Positions 24,226 through 26,462 of a DNA stretch of 26,462 bases are shown here, one piece after another; positions within the stretch are counted from its first letter, which is position 1; each line of letters begins with the position of its first letter. A program made the translations under genes and the position numbers. The notes beneath the pieces were generated by a model. The model worked only from the letters and a program-made list of their open reading frames with translations, made no database searches and had not been told where the DNA came from. Origin of the DNA: JBELMB01 sp042088665 (GTDB taxonomy: Bacteria; Pseudomonadota; Alphaproteobacteria; Rhodobacterales; Rhodobacteraceae); contig JBELMB010000062.1 of the NCBI GenBank assembly GCA_042088665.1, positions 1 to 26,462 of the forward strand, written 5' to 3'.

Positions 24226-24654
24226 TCAGGCGGTCGGCGCGACCTTCATACGGAATGTTCTGTCGTCGATCCACATCCGATGCAGGATGACCGTGATCCG
24301 ACGCGCGCTTTGGAGCACGATCAGGATCGCATAGATCGCAACGCCCAACGTCGCGCGCAGAACGATCTCGGAGGAGAGCGGAAATAGCGTCTCGCCCGGG
24401 GGGTGCGCGAGAACCTCTTCCCACAGAACATCCCAATTCTGTCCCATCTCGCGTCGCTTGCGCCTGTCGACGAGCCGGCGGCCGAAAAGCGCAAAAACGA
24501 AAAATGTCCCGAACAGCAGGACACGCGCCAGATCGCCATTGGCGAACAGGTGCGCACCCGACCAGAGCGCCAGCGCGACAAGTAGCGGATGTCTAGCCAG
24601 CCGGACGATGCCCGGTCGCGCCGGATCAAAGGCAGCGTTTCGCTGCGTTGGAAA
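24226..24654 (-). pseudogene. NnrU-family remnant (central and C-terminal part)
   Basis: Read on the minus strand from 24654, the frame gives RPGIVRLARHPLLVALALW, then GAHLFANGDLARVLLFGTFFVFALFGRRLVDRR and MGQNWDVLWEEV. These match the second half of NnrU, a membrane protein associated with nitrite/nitric oxide reductase genes in Rhodobacteraceae. The N-terminal part is absent: an in-frame TGA lies just upstream (24657-24655). The family's final HPW-type ending is replaced after LIVLQ by unrelated residues. The piece is therefore a fragment and probably inactive. The internal ATG at 24447 only restarts within it. It suggests that denitrification genes once lay nearby. Confidence 0.65.
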
Positions 24655-24781
24655 TCATACTACCGCATTGTAGTGCGACCCGCTGTCAGTTTCGATGCTC
24701 CGATCGCCCAAATATTCCGAACCGTCGATTGCACTTGTGGGTTCGCCAGTGTTCCCACTCGCACACATCGCCGGAGCCGGG

Positions 24782-24928
24782 CTATCGCCACTCCTCAAGC
24801 AATGAAAGAAATGCATCTGTCTTATAGAGCAAGTTCGTTCGCCTTCCTTTAGCCAGTTCCCGTATCCGGGCGACTGACACGCCTTCCTCGATGATCGGAC
24901 GAACCCTAGCGAGCGTCGTGGCATCAGT
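24782..24928 (-). pseudogene. Unidentified coding remnant interrupted by the IS3 element
   Basis: A minus-strand frame reads LARVRPIIEEGVSVARIRELAKG and RRTNLLYKTDAFLSLLEEW and ends in TAG at 24782. It runs open to the IS boundary and, if the IS and one CAGT copy are removed, continues a little into 26232. The tail faintly resembles the C-terminal winged helix of Fic-family proteins (GRRxNxLYxxDAxL), but this is a loose match. It is coding-like sequence from a broken gene; the family is uncertain. Confidence 0.35.
24925..24928. repeat. 4-bp target-site duplication, left copy (IS3 element)
   Basis: CAGT directly before the element tip TGACC; identical to 26228-26231. A four-base duplication is normal for the IS407 group. 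Confidence 0.85.
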
Positions 24929-24976
24929 TGACCTGCCCCTTTTTTCGGGGCCACTCTTAAATCGAGCTTGTTCTCC
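24929..24976. repeat. IS3-element inverted repeat, left
   Basis: Imperfect inverted repeat of 26179-26227; 11 outermost bases identical, with an inner GGGCCA block and a TTGTTCTC block also shared. Confidence 0.85.
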
Positions 24977-24988
24977 TTTTGTGTGCCA

Positions 24989-25858
24989 TCATTCGGCGGC
25001 GTGAGCAATGGGCGCAGGCGCGGAGCCATCAAGTAGCTCAAGCGGCTGCGCCCATTGCGTTTTGTCGAAGGGCCTCGCGGCTGCGAACTCCTCTGGGGTC
25101 TGATACTTCAGGCTGCTGTGCGGGCGCTCCGTGTTGTAATCGATCCTCCAGGCTTCGATGATCTCGCGGGCCTCGCCAATGCTGGTGAACCAATGCTGGT
25201 TCAGGCATTCTTCACGGTATCGGCCATTGAAACTCTCGATGTAGGCGTTCTGGGTCGGCTTGCCGGGGTCGATGAAATACAGCTGGACGCCGTGATCATC
25301 GGCCCATCCATCCAGCGCCCGCCCGCGCAGTTCCGGGCCGTTATCAACGACTAGGATATCGGGGTATCCCCTCTCACGGGCCACGCGCTCCAGCATATCC
25401 ACGACGCGCTCTCCCGGCAGCGAGAAATCCACCTCGATCGCCGGGCATTCCCGGGTGCAATCGTCCTTGAGGTTAGCGGTGCGGAACTTGCGACCATTGG
25501 CCAGCGCGTCGCTGGTGAAGTCGAGCGACCAACGCTGGTTGGCGGCAACCGGGCACCAGGCACCCTCACGGCCTTCGCGCGGGATCTTCTTGCGCTTGGT
25601 GCGGCGTAGCCAGAGCCGCTCCTCGCGGTAGATCCGCTCGACGACCTTCACGTTCACCCTGAAGCCCTCGCGGACCAGTTTGGCATGCAACATGCGATAG
25701 CCATACCTCCGGTGCTTGCCTGACAGCGTGATCAGGCGTTCCCTCAACCGCGCGTGGCGGTCCGGTCGCGCCTGATAGGCCAGGCTCGACCGTGAAATCC
25801 CGACCAGCCTGCACGCTCGCCGCTCCGAAAACTGATGTTCGTCCATCAGCGTCTTCAC
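24989..25858 (-). CDS. IS3-family transposase OrfB (catalytic part)
   Basis: Integrase-core (rve) transposase of 289 residues from the GTG at 25858. It has an N-terminal helix-turn-helix-like ERRACRLVGISRSSLAYQ (12-29), then HRRYGYRMLHAKLVREGF, and the DDE triad: Asp113 in SLDFTSD, Asp172 in VVDNGPELRG and Glu208 in AYIESFNGRYREECLN, with 35 residues between the last two as in the IS3 family. The frame is open upstream of 25858 and joins OrfA by a -1 shift at 25888-25894, so the working enzyme is probably the OrfAB fusion covering 24989-26148. No defect is seen. Confidence 0.96.
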   Translation of the reverse strand: MKTLMDEHQFSERRACRLVGISRSSLAYQARPDRHARLRERLITLSGKHRRYGYRMLHAKLVREGFRVNVKVVERIYREERLWLRRTKRKKIPREGREGAWCPVAANQRWSLDFTSDALANGRKFRTANLKDDCTRECPAIEVDFSLPGERVVDMLERVARERGYPDILVVDNGPELRGRALDGWADDHGVQLYFIDPGKPTQNAYIESFNGRYREECLNQHWFTSIGEAREIIEAWRIDYNTERPHSSLKYQTPEEFAAARPFDKTQWAQPLELLDGSAPAPIAHAAE

Positions 25859-25881
25859 GGCATCCCGGCGGCGTACAGGCG

Positions 25882-26148
25882 TCAGGAGTTTTTTGCTAGC
25901 AGTCCCTTCAGGCCGGCGTTGTCGAGCATGGCATCGGCCAGAAGGCGCTTCAGTTCGGCATTTTCCGCCTCAAGAGCCTTCAGCCGCCGCAACTCCGAAA
26001 CCGTCATGCCGCCATACTTGGCCTTCCACTTGTAAAGTGTCGCATCTGACATGCCGTGCTTGCGGCACAGCTCCGAGACCTTCGCCCCCGCCGCATACTG
26101 CTGCAGGATCCCGACAATCTGTTCTTCGGTGAAACGTGATTTACGCAT
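25882..26148 (-). CDS. IS3-family transposase OrfA (DNA-binding part)
   Basis: 88 residues: MRKSRFTEEQIVGILQQY and SELCRKHGMSDATLYKWKAKYGGM form the helix-turn-helix, followed by a leucine-zipper-like segment (LRRLKALEAENAELKRLLADAML) for multimerisation. GAGGAGA precedes the ATG at 26148. It belongs to the IS407-type OrfA group by sequence. Alone it acts as a DNA-binding regulator of transposition; a fraction of ribosomes shift to OrfB near its end. Confidence 0.95.
   Translation of the reverse strand: MRKSRFTEEQIVGILQQYAAGAKVSELCRKHGMSDATLYKWKAKYGGMTVSELRRLKALEAENAELKRLLADAMLDNAGLKGLLAKNS
25888..25894 (-). other. Programmed -1 frameshift heptamer A AAA AAC
   Basis: On the minus strand the orfA codons gca aaa aac contain the canonical slippery heptamer A AAA AAC, three codons before the orfA stop. 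A -1 slip reads on as KKLLTPVRRRDAVKTLM into OrfB with no stop, producing OrfAB. This is standard for IS3-family elements. Confidence 0.85.
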
Positions 26149-26178
26149 CGTCTGTTCTCCTCGTTGCTTCGAACGTTA

Positions 26179-26227
26179 CGAGAACAAACTCTCCTTTTGA
26201 ATGGCCCAGTTCTTTGGGGGCAGGTCA
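26179..26227. repeat. IS3-element inverted repeat, right
   Basis: Imperfect complement of 24929-24976; the tip is TGACCTGCCCC read inward. Confidence 0.85.
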
Positions 26228-26231
26228 CAGT
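26228..26231. repeat. 4-bp target-site duplication, right copy (IS3 element)
   Basis: CAGT, identical to 24925-24928. Confidence 0.85.
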
Positions 26232-26422
26232 AATCGAAGGTAACACGTCCCGAAGGAGGACTCTGGATTGTATTCGATCGCCAGTTCCAGCACTTTCGCG
26301 TAATCGTCACCCGCAATCATCCCGGCCACCGTCACGCCAGAATCCGCACCAGCAGTCACGCCTCCTGCATGGTCGATGCCGCCAGCGACGAGATCGACCA
26401 CCGCGACTCTGTAGAGCGTCAA
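26232..26422 (-). pseudogene. DJ-1/PfpI-like C-terminal remnant cut by the IS3 element
   Basis: The minus-strand frame from about 26422 reads GGVTAGADSGVTVAG, MIAGDDYAKVLELAIEYNPES and SFG, which fits the conserved end of DJ-1/PfpI-type isocyanide hydratase-like proteins (GGVTAGID...IEYDP-PPF). The family continues a little after the -PPF motif; here a different sequence and then the IS follow. The upstream side runs towards the right edge, where the expected frame is not clear, so a frameshift or decay is likely. Only about 60 residues are visible. The frame ends in a TGA formed by the element tip, consistent with disruption. Confidence 0.5.
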
Positions 26423-26462
26423 CCTCCTTGTCCTGTTCCGACAACCAAGTTGGCCGGTTCTG

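Larger units (their letters stand above)
24929..26227 (-). mobile_element. Complete IS3-family element, IS407 group, 1299 bp
   Basis: Two overlapping transposase frames bounded by imperfect inverted repeats of about 48 bases. The tips share TGACCTGCCCC exactly (24929-24939 and complement 26217-26227), and further matches include GGGCCA and TTGTTCTC. Ends beginning TG and finishing CA, two frames with an OrfA of about 88 residues, a frameshift site and the 4-bp CAGT duplication all fit the IS407 group. The element is intact and has split a decayed gene region. Confidence 0.93.

Noticed and set aside
1..26462. CRISPR arrays, tRNA or rRNA genes
   Set aside because: No regularly spaced direct repeats, cloverleaf sequences or rRNA-like conserved blocks were noticed.

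Overview
The window looks like an accessory, catabolic part of an alphaproteobacterial genome, most likely Rhodobacterales and probably Paracoccus-like. The grounds are G+C-rich coding sequence, an EtfA/EtfB pair that closely resembles remembered Paracoccus sequences, several TRAP-type transporter genes, many aldehyde dehydrogenases and CaiB-type CoA-transferases, and a remnant of an NnrU-type denitrification gene. No rRNA, tRNA or CRISPR array was seen.

Layout. (1) Positions 1-2625, minus strand: a DctP-type TRAP binding protein cut by the left edge, an aldehyde dehydrogenase, and a truncated TctC-type binding protein. (2) 2830-4245: a complete 1400-bp IS256-family element with an 8-bp target duplication, inserted into what had been the divergent promoter region between tctC and the next operon. 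(3) 4296-8877: an FAD-linked oxidase and a YfcG-like glutathione transferase (+), a FadR-type GntR regulator (-) and a CaiB-type CoA-transferase (-). Related composite sequences of the form TTGGTNNNACC lie in three promoters (tctC, FAD oxidase, CoA-transferase), which points to one local regulon. (4) 9171-11014: a tiny ORF with its own terminator, and etfBA. (5) 11276-18540 and on to 19769: a divergent cluster around an IclR-type regulator. Leftwards run the regulator, an enoyl-CoA isomerase-like protein and a two-domain VOC protein. Rightwards run a TAXI-TRAP binding protein, a fused TRAP permease, a small membrane protein, a second CoA-transferase and an acyl-CoA dehydrogenase. Two matching operator-like sites lie in the divergent promoter. 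(6) 19949-23930: two aldehyde dehydrogenases (the second GabD-like) and a divergent IclR regulator with a GTTCC-N6-GGAAC palindrome between them. (7) 23931-26462: a decayed region with an NnrU remnant and a PfpI-like remnant, split by a complete 1299-bp IS3-family (IS407-group) element that has a 4-bp duplication and a canonical A AAA AAC frameshift site.

Working model (inference): the TAXI-TRAP system imports an organic acid, a CaiB-type enzyme makes its CoA thioester, the acyl-CoA dehydrogenase oxidises it with electrons passing to EtfAB, and the isomerase/VOC pair processes the unsaturated acyl-CoA. The left part (FAD oxidase, GST, CoA-transferase, and perhaps the TRAP/ALDH genes) looks like a second, separately regulated catabolic module. 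Neither substrate can be read from the sequence.
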